Positions 24,168 through 35,464 of a stretch of 64,000 nt of DNA are shown here, piece by piece. Location: positions 62,001 to 126,000 of the forward strand of contig JBBHKE010001196.1 in assembly GCA_037447655.1 (NCBI GenBank), given 5' to 3'. A model generated the notes under the pieces. That model saw only the letters and a list, made by a program, of their open reading frames with translations, did not search any database and was not told the DNA's origin. How positions within the stretch are numbered: the stretch's first letter is position 1; every line of letters starts with the position of its first letter. Made by a program: the position numbers and the translations under genes. Source of the DNA: Zygnema cylindricum. Taxonomy: Eukaryota; Streptophyta; Zygnematophyceae; Zygnematales; Zygnemataceae.

Positions 24168-24994
24168 TTAGGGAAACTGTAATTGCCGGAGTATGCCGTA
24201 CATCTCTTCACGGTACTCCTCGAACTCCTATCGCAAGGTGTCGAGTTCGTTTTGGAGCTGCTCACATCGGGTCTCCAACAACTCAATATGATGGTCTGCC
24301 ACTGCCAAACCTCTCCGTGTGATTGGCTCCCAAACCTGAATTTCCCCTTCCTTCGGTACAGCCTGTGGTCCCTCGAGTTGCGGCTGAATGGCCGCCGGTG
24401 CAAGCTCCTTGAGTAACGGAATTTGGGGAGCTTCGGGTTTTGCGAGTTGTTGTGCCTCTTCTGCCTCTCTTTCATTCGGTTCCCACCGAGGTACCTTCCT
24501 TAGCTTGAAGGACGCATGTTTCCTGGCAGCTCGGGCTCGCTGAAGAGCGTTCTTCCGGGCCTGCTTGAGTGCGCGTACTTCAAGTGTAACCTCTGCACAA
24601 GAGATGATGTCATGGAGGCGGACATCCCACGGGTGATAATGGCGAAGTAACCCGGGAACATCCACCCTGTAACGGTAGTTATTTTCAACCACTTCCACAA
24701 ACGACACGGCATCGGGGTTTAGCTGTATATATCCCTTGTGATTGTTCCCAAGGTCCTTTGTTCTTATAAAATTCTAAGCCGGGTGCGACGCTACGTTGGC
24801 GGGGATAAGGATAGGTTCCCTAGGCTTTCTAATACGTCACTCCTCCGGCCACTCCGCTGGATCCCAATAAAAGCGATTCACGAAGCTGAAGGTGAGATCC
24901 GGATGCGGTGTGTCGACAAGGAGTGGAAAGAGGTAATCGAGGACTTCATCTCACTTTTCACTCTCTTTGTCTGTGTCCCCTTGATCTCCTCGAA
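24168..24994 (-). pseudogene. gypsy post-chromodomain ORF, distal part
   Basis: This continues the minus-strand frame that starts at 30788. Across the copia-F insertion and its target duplication the frame is unchanged. It encodes an aromatic-rich segment (FSFVNRFYWDPAEWPEE), a segment with FVEVVENNYRYRVD, a basic helix (KQARKNALQRARAARK) and a C-terminal coiled-coil-like stretch (HHIELLETRCEQLQNELDTL). In-frame stops occur at 24951-24953, about 24820, about 24776 and 24228-24230; the natural end is TAA at 24168-24170, close to the polypurine tract. I do not recognise the family. It could be an extra 3' ORF of the chromovirus, a pol C-terminal extension, or gag-like. Confidence 0.6.
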
Positions 24995-24999
24995 GGAGA

Positions 25000-26175
25000 T
25001 GAAACTTTGTGTGCTCCATTGCCCACAGAAATCGCAGATCTAAAAGACACTAATCTAGATAGTGGTGACTCAAAGTTGATATAAACCTAAATGATTGACC
25101 CCTTGACAATCAATACCCCATTAAAGCTTCACCCCTATGAAATAAGACTTTCTGTGTGCTCAGTTTCACCCCAGAATGCAAAGTTAGAATATGAGTTTTG
25201 GACACATTCACCCACTTTGACTTTCCGTTAGAAATGCAGCCACCCTAGCAGGCAGAAACTCTGACCAACTACATCCTTGTGTGGCTTGGACTCCCCTAAG
25301 TCTGTAGCAAAAATAGTCACTGAAAATGGTCAAGTAAATTGATAATTATGGCTAGCCAAATTTTGCAATTAATACAAGGTGCTCTCTCGCAGAGGCAGCT
25401 ACCTACCCAAAATTTTCTAAGTCCTATTCCCCCTCTAAAACTCTATCTACTGAAGTACGGCACCAATCAAATTACTGTGTTGTACAGAAAAGTACAGGTG
25501 TCGGTGTACTTTTTGTACGGCCATTGTACAACATGGACAAAATGTCGACACGTGTCAAATTAGGATTTGTTCTCGTAATCTTTGGAGGTCCCGTAATCCA
25601 ATGTTATCACGCCAAGTGTCATTTGACGTGGCAAAGACTGTTAAACGCCAAAAGTACCTCTTCCGTGATCGCGGAGCCTATCGCGACCGACCGATCAAAA
25701 CCGGCTAAAATCCTAGCCGCTGAAATTCGACGCGCGGTATTTGTTTCCCTATCGAAACAAATATGCAGTATCCGTTTCATCCCCGTAACGTACTCCGTAC
25801 GAAATCAAACTCTATCGATGCACTAAGTATCTATTCTCCTTTAAACGAATTAATCTAAGTGTAACAATTTATATATTTATCAAACCCTATAAAAATCGTA
25901 ATATTAGTCCTAGACTTAACGGTTAGAGCTAACGGCTACAGTAACTTGACGGACGGCAGGTACCAGGATCAATTCCTAGGTCTGTCAAATACCTTTTGGT
26001 TAATCTACCTTATCCACCCCGTGTCTTCTCTAGTGAGCTTTAGGTAGCCATGGCTCTAACTCCTTATCAAGCCTTCAGTGCCTACAACAAGTGTGCGGGC
26101 TTGGAGAAGGGAGTCAGGGACAGACTGCCTTTGCTCTTTTTCTATAAAGACCTAGAAAATACTCAAATATAAACA
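25000..26175 (-). repeat. copia-F 3' LTR
   Basis: It begins TGTTTATATTTGAG on the minus strand directly after the tract AAGGGGAG and ends in TCA. A plus-strand tRNA-like module lies at about 25905-25990: A-box-like GACTTAACGGTTAGAGC at about 25913-25929 and B-box-like GGATCAATTCC at 25966-25976. ACGTGG-type motifs lie near 25613-25640. Confidence 0.9.
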
Positions 26176-26999
26176 CTCCCCTTATTTTCTAGTCTACTTC
26201 CTTTCAACTCAAACAAATAAAAAAACACTCCTTCCCCTATTTCCTTTTTCTTTTTCTTTTTCCTTTTATATAACTTAAGAAAAATACTCTCGTATTTAAA
26301 ACAATGCATTAGATGAACTGAAACAATAATTGCATCACACATTTCATTTAGCACCCCACTTATCATTAATCCGATCAAAGATTTTATCCACCTCCTCTCC
26401 TTTTCATCCAACTAGAATCTACTTTCCCTTTTACATTTCCAACAGTCAGCCCCATCCCCAACCTGCTACACATACCCGAATGATAACCTTTTTACAGGAA
26501 CATCTTCACTAGCGACATCACACTAAGTAGTGATGTCAAATCCATCCACCCACAAATATTCCCAAAAATCACTATTCCCCACTAAGTTCCTCATAAGATT
26601 TACATCTTCTGTACTAATATTTTAATCTATGATAATTACCCCATTTTCTAAACTTCCCTCACTCTCTCCCATGGAATTCTTTCCACTATCACTTTCTAAT
26701 TTTCATTCCCAATAAATATTTCTTCTCCCCTAAACCTTTAATCAAATATTTCTCTTCTCCCCTATCCTTTAAAACCTATTCGAGTTTCACTTCTCCCCTT
26801 TCCTCGGAATCCGTTGAAGTCTCCCTTTCTGACCAGTCATCTGTTTCCCTATTATCTATAAAATTATCCACATAAATTTTATCTTTCCCGTTTTCACTTA
26901 TGGATCCTTGATCTGACTTTCTCATATCTAAGTCATACACTCTACACTCCTCGACATCCTCAGGTACCTACTTTCTTTTAACTTCTGTTATACCTCCAA
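26176..26999 (-). pseudogene. copia-F pol remnants after internal deletions
   Basis: The minus strand shows only shreds. A segment near 26960-26890 matches the YRVYDL region after integrase. An acidic linker with SEERGEV-type wording follows at about 26820. A degenerate RNase H shred near 26530-26420 matches the SDASYGDAPMRRCTSGY region. Protease, integrase core and RT are absent, so at least two deletions joined distant parts of pol. Confidence 0.7.
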
Positions 27000-28153
27000 A
27001 AGCAAACTGTTGCTTTCGTGGAAATTCTGTGTGTTTTTCTCTTCCCCATACTACTAATCCGGAGAAGCTCTAAAATACCTTCATCCTCTTTCTCCTCTTC
27101 CCCTTCTTCCTCCTCATCCACATTCCAACTTCTAAGTTTTTCCAAACAAGGGCAATCCTCCATATAATGACCCGGTTCCCTACAAAAGAAGCAAACCCCC
27201 TTTTTCTATGCTCTCGTTTCTTTTCCTCTCCCTCTCTTTTTACCAAAGTTCCGATAGGGTTTACCTTTGTCTTTCTTCCTCTTATCACGCTTCTGCTCGT
27301 CACCGGCGTTCCTCTCATCACGCTTCCGCCAATCACCACCAGCTGTAAATGCATTCACCGTGTCACTTCCCCTACAAAGCTCCAAAGTGCTTTCCCTCAC
27401 AAGAATTATCCCAATGGAAAAGCTTCAAGTCCATGAAAAGACATCCATTGCCTGCATACGACAAATGATGTTTTCGTACTCATCGGGGAGTTTCATAAAT
27501 AGTGTATTAATCTTCCTCTCCTCAGATTCTAAATATCCCGCACTAACAAGCTCAACATATAGCGCAGCAATATCATTGCAAAACTCTATCATGCTACCGC
27601 CTTTATAAACATAGGCCTCTATTTCTTGTTTTACTAACTACTGCTTATGAATAGTCTCACTCTTATAAATCTGACTTAGTGCTTCCCATATCTCTGAAGG
27701 CTTCGTTAAGTTTATAAGAGTGATAGCTATGGACTTAGACACGTTTCTAAGTATGAGATGCTTTGCTATAGTGTTTTTATATTCCCATATTTTTCTGTTA
27801 TTTTCTTCAGTTTTAATCCATACAAGTGGTACTATAGCTGAGAGCCTAGCTCCCCTTACTATACTTGTCCTTTTTTCCTTCTCCCCTATTTCCCCATCCA
27901 CGTCAAGGTTTTTCCCTTCACCTTCCGTTGCATCTGAACTTCGGTTGATATTTTGGGGAGCCTCAGATGATTCTCTATAGTAAGCTCTTCCAAAGCCACG
28001 TGGCAGACATCTCACTTGTCGTGAAACAATTCCCCATAAGTGTTTCTCGAAAAGTAATCCCTTCATCATAAATCCCTAATAAGGGAAGCATGTTCCATCA
28101 AACATAGGCACCCTTGATGGTGGGCCTATAACGTGAAACTCTATGTGCTCCAT
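27000..28153 (-). pseudogene. copia-F gag
   Basis: Gag starts with ATG at 28153 inside the 5' LTR, and the PBS is part of its coding sequence, as in copia-A. The core is readable with in-frame stops near 28077 and 27641 and a frame change further on: FEKHLWGIVSRQV, AKHLILRNVS, then CNDIAALYVELVSAG, MKLPDEYENII and VRESTLELCRGS. A CCHC knuckle CFFCREPGHYMEDC lies near 27190-27150, followed by an acidic stretch. The protease motif does not follow because the internal deletion starts just beyond. Confidence 0.83.
28119..28133 (-). other. copia-F PBS
   Basis: CGTTATAGGCCCACC on the minus strand adjoins the LTR end. It differs at two positions from the consensus that is complementary to the initiator tRNA-Met anticodon arm. 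Confidence 0.65.
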
Positions 28154-30334
28154 TGCCCACAGAAATCGCAGATCCAAAAGAAGCTAATCTAGATAGTGCT
28201 GACTCCAAGTTGATATAAACCTAAATGATTGACCCTTTGACAATCAATACCCCATTAAAGCTTCGCCCTTGTGAAATAAGACTTTCTGTGTGCATTTCTG
28301 TGTCCTCTATTGGACTACAAAATACAAGAAGCCTCTAGATAGTATTTAACTAACCCACTTTAAGCCACGACCACTTCTGCACAAGAAAACAAACTGACGA
28401 TTTGACTGCAACCCTCTGCAGCCTGGACTCCCTTTGAGTCCGTAGCAAAAAGAATAACTGAAAACGGCCAACGAGCCGATAAGTTATGAGGCAGTAAAAA
28501 TGCCAATTTGTACAAAGTCTCAAAGGGAGAGGTGACTACCTACCAAAATTTTCTAAGTCTTGATTCTCTCTAATAACTCCTATCTACTGAAGTACGGACC
28601 AATCAGATTACTGTATCGTACACAAAAAGTACTACTGCCGATGTACCTTTTGTACGGCCTATGTACGACAAGTCTATTAAGTGGACGCGTGTCCGCTTTT
28701 CACTCGTCCGTACGTTCCTCGGAATTCCTATGACCGAATGTCATCTCTCCACGTGGCTCCAGGTCATGCCACGTCACAAAACGCCAAAGTGACCACTCCG
28801 GGATTTCGGCGATGATGTGCGCCGTTGGATTTTATGCGAAACGCAATCTTAGCTGTAATAAATACTTGCGCGACATTTGTTCCGATGTCAAAATAAAATG
28901 CGTGGTATCCGTTTTGAATTAGCGTCGTACGACGTACTTTATATAACTGAATCTATGTACGCCGTATACAGTTCTGTTAAATGAATTTTATCCACTCGAA
29001 CTAAATATATATCTATCACATACCATAGCACTTAGCATTGGTCCTAGTCTATTAGGATAAAGCTGACCGTTACCGGTCAACTTGACGAACCGCAGGTACC
29101 GGATCAAATCTCTGGTCCGTCAAGTATATTTTTAGTAACCTACTAAAAATAGTTGTCTGTTGAACTAAGGCAGCCATGGATCAATCTCTCTCTCTTACCT
29201 TTAGTGACTACAACAAGTATGGAGGCTAGAGAGCGGAGGTGGAGGCAGGCTGTCCGTCCTTTTTCTTTTCCTTTTATAAAAACATATTTAAACCTAGAAA
29301 ATACTTTAGAAATCTATGAATTTCAACACTGTGTGCTCAGTTTCACCACAGAATGTAAAGTTAGAATATGAGTTTTTGACACATTCACCCACTTTGAATT
29401 TCCCTTCGAAATGCAGCCGGCCTAGCACACAAAAACTTTGACGGACTACACCCTTGTGTGGCCTGGACTCCCCTGAGTCCGCAGCAAAAAGAATCATTGA
29501 AAATAGTCAAGTAAATTGATCGTTATGGTTGGCCAAAGGAGCAATTAATACAAAGTGCTCTTTGGGAGAGGCAGCTACCTACCCAAAATTTTCTAAGTCC
29601 TATTCCCCCTCTAAAACTCTATCTATAAAAGTACAGCACCAATCAAATTACTGTGTTTTACAGAAAAGTACAGGTGCCGGTGTACTTTTTGTACGGCCAT
29701 TGTACAACATGGCCAAAATGTTGACACGTGTCAAATTAGGATTTGTTCTCGTAATCTCCAGAGTTCCCGTAATCCAATGTTATCACGCCACGTGTCATTT
29801 GACGTGGCAAAGACTGTTAAACGCTTAAAGTACCTCTTCCATGATTGCGGCGCCTATCGTGGCTGTCCGATCAAAACCGGCTTTAATCGTAGCCGCTCAA
29901 TTTTGACGCGCGGTATTTGTTTCGCGCGGTATTCGTTCCATCCCCATACCGTACTCCGTACGAAATCAAACTGTATCTATGCACTAAGTATATATTCTCC
30001 GTTAAACGAATTAATCTAAATGTAAAAATTTATATATTTATCAAACCATATATATCGTAATATTAGTCCTTAACTTAACGGTTAAAACTAACGGCTATGG
30101 TAACTTGACGGACGGCAGGTACCAAGATCAATTCCTAGGTCCGTCAAGTACCTTTTGGTAAATCTACCTAATCCATCCCGTGTCATCTCTAGTGAGCTTT
30201 AGGCAGCCATGGCTCTAGCTCATTATCAAGCCTTTAGTGACTACAACAAGTGTGGGGACTTGGAGAAGGGAGTAAAGGACAGACAACCTTTGCTCTTTTT
30301 CTATAAAGACCTGGAAAATACTCAAATATTAAAA
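28134..30334 (-). repeat. copia-F 5' LTR, split by a solo LTR
   Basis: The parts 28134-28290 and 29334-30334 together align with the 3' LTR at 25000-26175; the interruption is the D-family solo LTR and its CTGTG duplication. The right end (the LTR's own start) reads TTTTAATATTTGAG instead of TGTTTATATTTGAG. Confidence 0.9.
28291..29328 (-). mobile_element. solo LTR of the copia-D family
   Basis: 1038 bp, TGTTGAAATTCATAG...AAATGCA on the minus strand, with the perfect duplication CTGTG at 28286-28290 and 29329-29333. It matches the copia-D 3' LTR remnant at 33625-34319. It sits inside the copia-F 5' LTR, which sits inside the gypsy: three nesting levels. Confidence 0.95.
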
Positions 30335-30788
30335 GGAGGAACACATCGTCACTGCTGGGGTACTATGCTTCCGCCTTCTTTTCTGCGCTTTCAGATGACT
30401 GCTTGTCTGCGGTACTCTCCTTGTTGGGGTCCCTCATCACCTCCAGATCCGAGGCCTTCTCCTCAATAGGCGGAGGTGTTGGTTCCCGTTTGGGTTCCTC
30501 TGCGTCCGAGAGCACATGGTCTTCCTCATCCTCTTGATCTCCCTTTTGGAGTGGGTGGTATTCATGGTCTTGTGAATTTTCTGACCCCTCCCCTCCACTG
30601 GTCTCTGCCGGCCTTGCCTCACTACTAACTGTTTCTTTCGGTTCTAGCTTTGCTTCTACCCTCCTCCTCCGGTTTGCCTCTACCATGGCCTCCGCCGCCA
30701 CTAGCGGTCTATCAGGAAGGGGCACATCTCCTTGCCCCACACGTACCAATCTCCTCCTCTTTGGTGGTGGGGAGAATGACGACGCCAT
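30335..30788 (-). pseudogene. gypsy post-chromodomain ORF, proximal part
   Basis: From ATG 30788 the minus strand encodes about 140 residues and then reaches TAG at 30363-30365. The N-terminus carries SPPPKRRRLVR, a nuclear-localisation-like basic patch, and a long acidic low-complexity middle follows. The same frame is open upstream all the way back to the chromodomain (31361), so it may be a C-terminal extension of pol and not a separate ORF. The remainder lies at 24994-24168 beyond copia-F; the two parts add up to 427 codons. Function unknown. Confidence 0.6.
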
Positions 30789-31258
30789 GGATGTTGTCGT
30801 GTAAGACAATTTAGGTAATTTTAGAAGCGAAGGTAAGCTGGCTGTGCGGAGTGAAGCACTCTCTAAACTGCCAGGACTAGGCTGGTCGCGAGGGCAGATG
30901 GCAAAGAGGGTTGAGGGTTTCACGTTTAGACTCTGCGAAGCGTTGCAGCGTGCGAGGGTATCGCAGCGTCCAATATTTATAAAACTGCACTGCTGCTGCA
31001 AAATTGAGGGTTCGTTGTCACCAATGCGGTGAAACACAATTGCGCCGTTGCGCTTTCCTGTAATCGCAGCGGTGGCACTACGTTCCTTTGACGACTCCGT
31101 AACCATGCTGCGCTGTAGTGGCTGCGCCGCTATAGCGTTGCGGTGCGGTAACATCCTCGCTGCGTTTCTTCGCCGCGTCCCCAATATAAATGCGATGGTT
31201 GCGACACTGCAATTCGCTCCTTTACCGCGGCCGCTGCGATTGCCCCTCTGGTGACACC
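30789..31258 (-). other. GC-rich spacer between gypsy chromodomain and downstream ORF
   Basis: Rich in CGCAGCG-like words, open on the minus strand in the pol frame. A TATAAATATTGG motif (minus, about 30985-30974) lies about 185 bp before the ATG at 30788 and could be a promoter for the downstream ORF. I considered an internal LTR, but it does not resemble the LTR at 23609-24123. Confidence 0.4.
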
Positions 31259-33380
31259 GAGTGTCCTCACTCTTCTGAAACCGGCGCAGTAACTGAGGGG
31301 AATGCACATCCTCCTCTTCCACCAAAGAGCCGTCCTCAGCTGCGTAGCCCTTCCAACGCACCAGATACTAGCTGGAGTTGGAATTCCGAGAGCAGCGCGA
31401 CTGGATGATCTCTTCCACCTCATACTCGTCCGAGGTACCCCGAACGGGTGGTAAAAGAATATTCCGCCGTCGATTAGGGAACATCGAATCAGGGTCGCGA
31501 AATGGTTTAAGAAGGGAAACATGGAAGACATTGTGGATATGCCACTCCTTTCGATTATCCAACTTATAAGCCACCTCACCCACACATGACAGAACTGTGA
31601 ATTGGCGCGTGAATTTCGATGCCAATTTCGTAGAGAGGGCACTCGGTAAGGAAAGGTTTGCCATATTAAGGCGAACCTTATCACCCACGCTGAAAATGGT
31701 TTCTTTTCGGTGAGCGTCGCCCTGCGATTTTTGAAGACCCTTTGCCAGCAAGAGCGCGTTCGCCGCCTTTTCTAGGTTCCCTTGCAATGTTTGGCCAAAA
31801 TATAGAGCTGCGGGCGTAGGGCAGTCCGCTACCAATAAGTTTTGTGGAAGGGTGGGATATCGTCTATTGAGGGAGAATCGCGTAACATTCATGGACAAGT
31901 GCACCGCACTGTTGTACGCCACTTTAATCACTGTTAGATGGTTCACCCAATCAGTTTGGTGTAGTAAGACATAAAGATGCAACGCCTCCTCTAAAGTCTG
32001 ATTCACCCTTTCAGTCTGACCATCAATTTGAGGGTGGTATGTTGTGGACATGGCCAACTGCGTGCCACACACCTCAAATAGGTTTTCCCAAAAGTGGCTC
32101 ACGAATTTTTGATCATGGTCGCTGACGATCCTCTTCGAAAGTCCGTGATGGCGGAATATCTCCTGAAAGAATAAGTCTATGACATCTCGCGCAGTGGTTG
32201 TGGTTGACATCTCGCGCAGTGGCTGTGGTTGACGTGGGTAGGAAATGGGCCATTTTCGTCAAATAATCCACGACGAGGAAGATTGAGTCATCGCCCTCCT
32301 TAGTCAGCGGGGGAGCTACGACAAAATCCATCGAGATCACCTCCTAAGGAACAGATGGTATGGGAAGGGGTTGTAACAAACCTTGTTGTCTCGATTCCGA
32401 TTTGTTCCTATTACAAGAGTCACACGTCCGGACATACTTCGCAATATTGCGAGTCACGTTCGGCCAATAATACGCCTCAACGACACATGCGGTTGTTTTA
32501 TCCCGCCCAAAATGTCCACTGAGCGGCTTGTCATGACTCATTTTAACTATAACATGACTTAACTCCGGATTTGTTGGAACGTAAAGTCGTGGTGTCTGAC
32601 TTGGTCTATCCCGCCACATACCATTGGCGGTTCGGATTAATACCTTCCGTTGAATGAGTTCATTCATTGTCTCCTCTTCGTCGTAAGCGGCCTTGATCTT
32701 ACTTAGCCACTGCTCGTCCACTTGCACCGTACTAGTGACTGAACTGAGTTTCGGATCTTGCGCTGCGTCCAACGCTGCAGTGTTCTTTTTCACATAGCTT
32801 ACGTCTACATCCTGCGATGCGTGCGATCGTTGCTCTGCCACTAAAGCACCGACTCCGGGTCTTCTCCACAGCGCATCCGGCGGGTTCGTCTTGCCCGGCT
32901 TATACTCAATGAGAAGTTCCGGCCCGAAGGTTTGAAGAAACGTCATCCATCGCACTTATTTCTTCGACAACTTCGGCTCTGTTTGCAGGTAATGTAGGGC
33001 ATGGTGATCCGTGATAAATGTGATCCGCTTCCCCTGAACATAACATTTCCAAACCTCTAGCGCATTGATGATCGTAATTGTCTCTTTTTCATGGGTGGCC
33101 CAGTTAAGCTCCGCTGCCTTTAGTTTTTGACTGTCGTAGGCAATGGGTTGTAGGCCTTTTCCTTGATCCTGCATAAGGATCGCTCCAATAGCCGTATCGC
33201 TGGCGTCAGTAATTATCGTCCAAGGTAAGTCCGGGTCAAGAACAGCTAACACAGGTGTGGTAACCAACCGCTCTTTTAGCGTGTTAAAAGCTGCCCCTTG
33301 CGCCGATTTCCACTCGTAGGGCACGTCATTCTTTAGTAATTTCGTGAGTGGTGCAGCGATTTTTGCGAAACCTTCGACAA
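31259..33380 (-). pseudogene. Ty3/gypsy chromovirus pol (RT end, RNase H, integrase, chromodomain)
   Basis: The minus-strand order is: RT tail VEGFAKIAAPLTKLLKND; RNase H (TIITDASDTAIGAILMQ, ELNWATHEKE, FITDHHALHYL); then the integrase zinc region (HVIVKMSHDKPLSGHFGRDKT, CDSCNRNKSESRQ). The integrase core includes MISMDFVVAPP, LVVDYLTKMAHFLP, IVSDHDQKFVSHFWENL and QTERVNQTLEEALH. A chromodomain (DEYEVEEIIQSR, then VRWKGYAAEDGS) closes it, which marks a chromovirus. Defects: TAG at 31365-31367 inside the chromodomain, a duplicated or frameshifted stretch at about 32160-32340, and a stop near 32955. RT proper, protease and gag are missing beyond the gap at 33381. Confidence 0.92.
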
Positions 33381-33390
33381 NNNNNNNNNN
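33381..33390. other. short assembly gap (10 N)
   Basis: Ten N. The left side is gypsy RT; the right side no longer reads as RT, so the join may hide missing sequence. Confidence 1.
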
Positions 33391-33494
33391 GGTTGCCGCG
33401 TGTAGTAGCGGGTTTAGGGCCTCACCAGTGAAACCGCAAAACACTGCACCGTACTGGACCTCGGTATACCTCTCTACTGTAAGCCAGTATCCTT
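33391..33494. other. unassigned 0.1 kb between gap and LTR fragment
   Basis: Open on the minus strand but not similar to the RT expected here. Origin unknown. Confidence 0.4.
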
Positions 33495-33624
33495 AAGGGG
33501 GTGCAGTCAAATTGTCAGTTTGCCTTCTTGGGCAGTAGTGGTTGTGGCTTGAAGTGGGTTAGTTAAATACTATCTAGAGGCTTCCTGTATTCTGTAGTCC
33601 AATGGAGGACACAGAATTGCATAC
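33495..33624 (+). repeat. 3'-terminal fragment of a copia C/D-type LTR, plus orientation
   Basis: The last ~130 bp of an LTR, ending GACACAGAATTGCA, closely match the copia-C LTR ends. The orientation is opposite to the copia-D LTR that follows directly, so the two meet head to head. Confidence 0.8.
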
Positions 33625-34319
33625 TATTGCCGATGTACCTTTTGGACGGCCTATGTACGACAAGGCTATTAAGTGGACGCGTGTACGCTTTTCACTCGTC
33701 TGTACGTTCCTCGGAATTCCTATGACCGAATGTCATCTCTCCATATGGCTCCAGGTCATGCCACGTCACAAAACGCCAAAGTGACCACTCCGGGATTTGG
33801 GCGATGATGTGCGCCGTTGGATTTTATGCGAAACGCAATCTTAGCCGTAATAAATACTTGGGCGACATTTGTTCCGATGTCGAAATAAAATGCGTGGTAT
33901 CCGTTTTTAATTAACGTCGTACGACGTACCATATAAATCTGAATCTATGTACGACGTATACAGTTCTAGTTAAATGAATTTTATCCACGCGAACTAAATA
34001 TATATCTATCACATACCATTGCACTTAGCATAGGTCCTAGTCTATTAGGATAAAGCTGACCGCTACCGGTCAACTTGACGAACCGCAGGTACCGGGATCA
34101 AATCCCTGGTCCGTCAAGCATATTTTTAGTAACCTACTAAAAATAGCTGTCTCTTGAACTAAGGCAGCCATGGATCAACCTCTCTCTTACCTTCAGTGAC
34201 TACAACAAGTATGGGAGCTAGAGAGCGGAGGTGGAGGCAAGCTGTTGGTCCTTTTTCTTTTCTTTTATGAAAACATATTTAAACCTAGAAAATACTCTAG
34301 AAATCTATAAATTTCAACA
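33625..34319 (-). repeat. copia-D 3' LTR, truncated
   Basis: It matches the solo LTR 28291-29328 over its first ~700 bp (own orientation starts TGTTGAAATTTATAG at 34319). The last third is missing. The junction with pol at 34319/34320 lacks the usual end of pol and the polypurine tract, so a small deletion occurred there. Confidence 0.88.
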
Positions 34320-35464
34320 ATATCTGCTACCATCTCACTATCTAGTAGGTACTCAAAACTGATTATTTTGTTTCCTACTTTCTCACTAACAAAGTTGAGT
34401 CTAATGTCCTTGTGTTTGGCTTTAAAATGATGTTTAGGATTGGCAAAAATAGCAATTGCTGCCTGATTATCACAAAAAAAATTATGCACACCACTTTTAA
34501 GGTGACCAAGCTCACGAAGCAAAGACTTGACCCACATCAATTCTTTTATAGCAGAGCAAAATGCCATATACTCAGCCTTCATGGTGGATTGAGCAATAAT
34601 TATTTGTTGTTTGCTACTCCAACAACAAGCCCCATCACCCACATATATTACATATCCCAAAGTGCATCTCCTCATCGCAGCGTCACCGTAACTAGCATCA
34701 CTCCAAGTAGTGATGTCAGTATTCTCCCCACCCAAATGCAACCATATATCCCTAGTTCCTATCAAATATCTAAGGACTCTCTTAGCTTCCCCCAAACCCC
34801 TCTTAGTGGGAGCATTTAGACTTCTACTCAGCACTCGTACAACTGCAGCTAAATCTTGTTGGGCACAATTTATAAAATAGAGTAGACTTCCCACTACTTG
34901 GCTGTAAAGAATAGTCTGCGTCAACTTTTGTTCTTCAAGAGATAATGACTCCTTCTTCCTCACTCCCCTCACTTCCTTTCTTTAACTCCATTGGAGTTGT
35001 ACAACTATTAGCTTTATCCATCTGAAATTTTTCAAGCATGTTCCCTATTGCTTCCTTTTGAGTCAATCTTATAATCTTTGTTTTTCAATCTCTTTCTACT
35101 TCAATTCCCAAAATATATTTTGCTTCCCCCATATCCATCATTTCAAATCTCCTCTTAAGATCAGTTTTCAGTTTATTAATTTTTTCCATTGATTTACTTA
35201 AAACAAGCAAATCATCAATATAAATTGCAATAAATATAACACCTTCCTCATTTTCATCAACATATATTGAGTGATCTGAGCTGATCTGGATATATCCCAC
35301 ACTGATAAGAATCTCATCAAGCTTTTTATTCCACTATAAAGACGCATGTTTCAAACCATAATGGGATTTAATCAGCCGACATACCTTGCTCTCCTCTCCT
35401 TCCTCCACAAATCATTCGGGTAGTCGCATGAAGATCTCCTCTTCCAATTCTCTATGCAAAAAGA
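34320..35464 (-). pseudogene. copia-D pol: RT C-terminal half and RNase H
   Basis: The minus strand begins with LHRELEEEIFMRLPE at the copia-C junction. It then shows RT YIDD (AIYIDDLLVLSKS, about 35230), SLLYFINCAQQDLAAVV, WSDASYGDAAMRRC, QSTMKAEYMAFCSA and CDNQAAIAI, ending in SEMVADI at the LTR. Stops and frameshifts lie at 35340-35300 and 34980. It is the continuation of 41895-42667. Confidence 0.9.

Larger units (their letters stand above)
25000..30334 (-). mobile_element. copia-F, internally deleted copia element
   Basis: The 3' LTR is 25000-26175 and the 5' LTR 28134-30334; the latter is enlarged by a nested solo LTR. The internal part is less than 2 kb. The flanks GGAGA (24995-24999) and GGAGG (30335-30339) are a 5-bp duplication with one change. 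The insertion splits the gypsy ORF. Most of pol is gone, so the element depended on others or decayed after insertion. Confidence 0.88.

Noticed and set aside
30789-31258. An internal LTR between gypsy pol and the downstream ORF
   Set aside because: Starts TGTCACC but shows no clear similarity to the LTR at 23609-24123, and no good polypurine tract precedes it.
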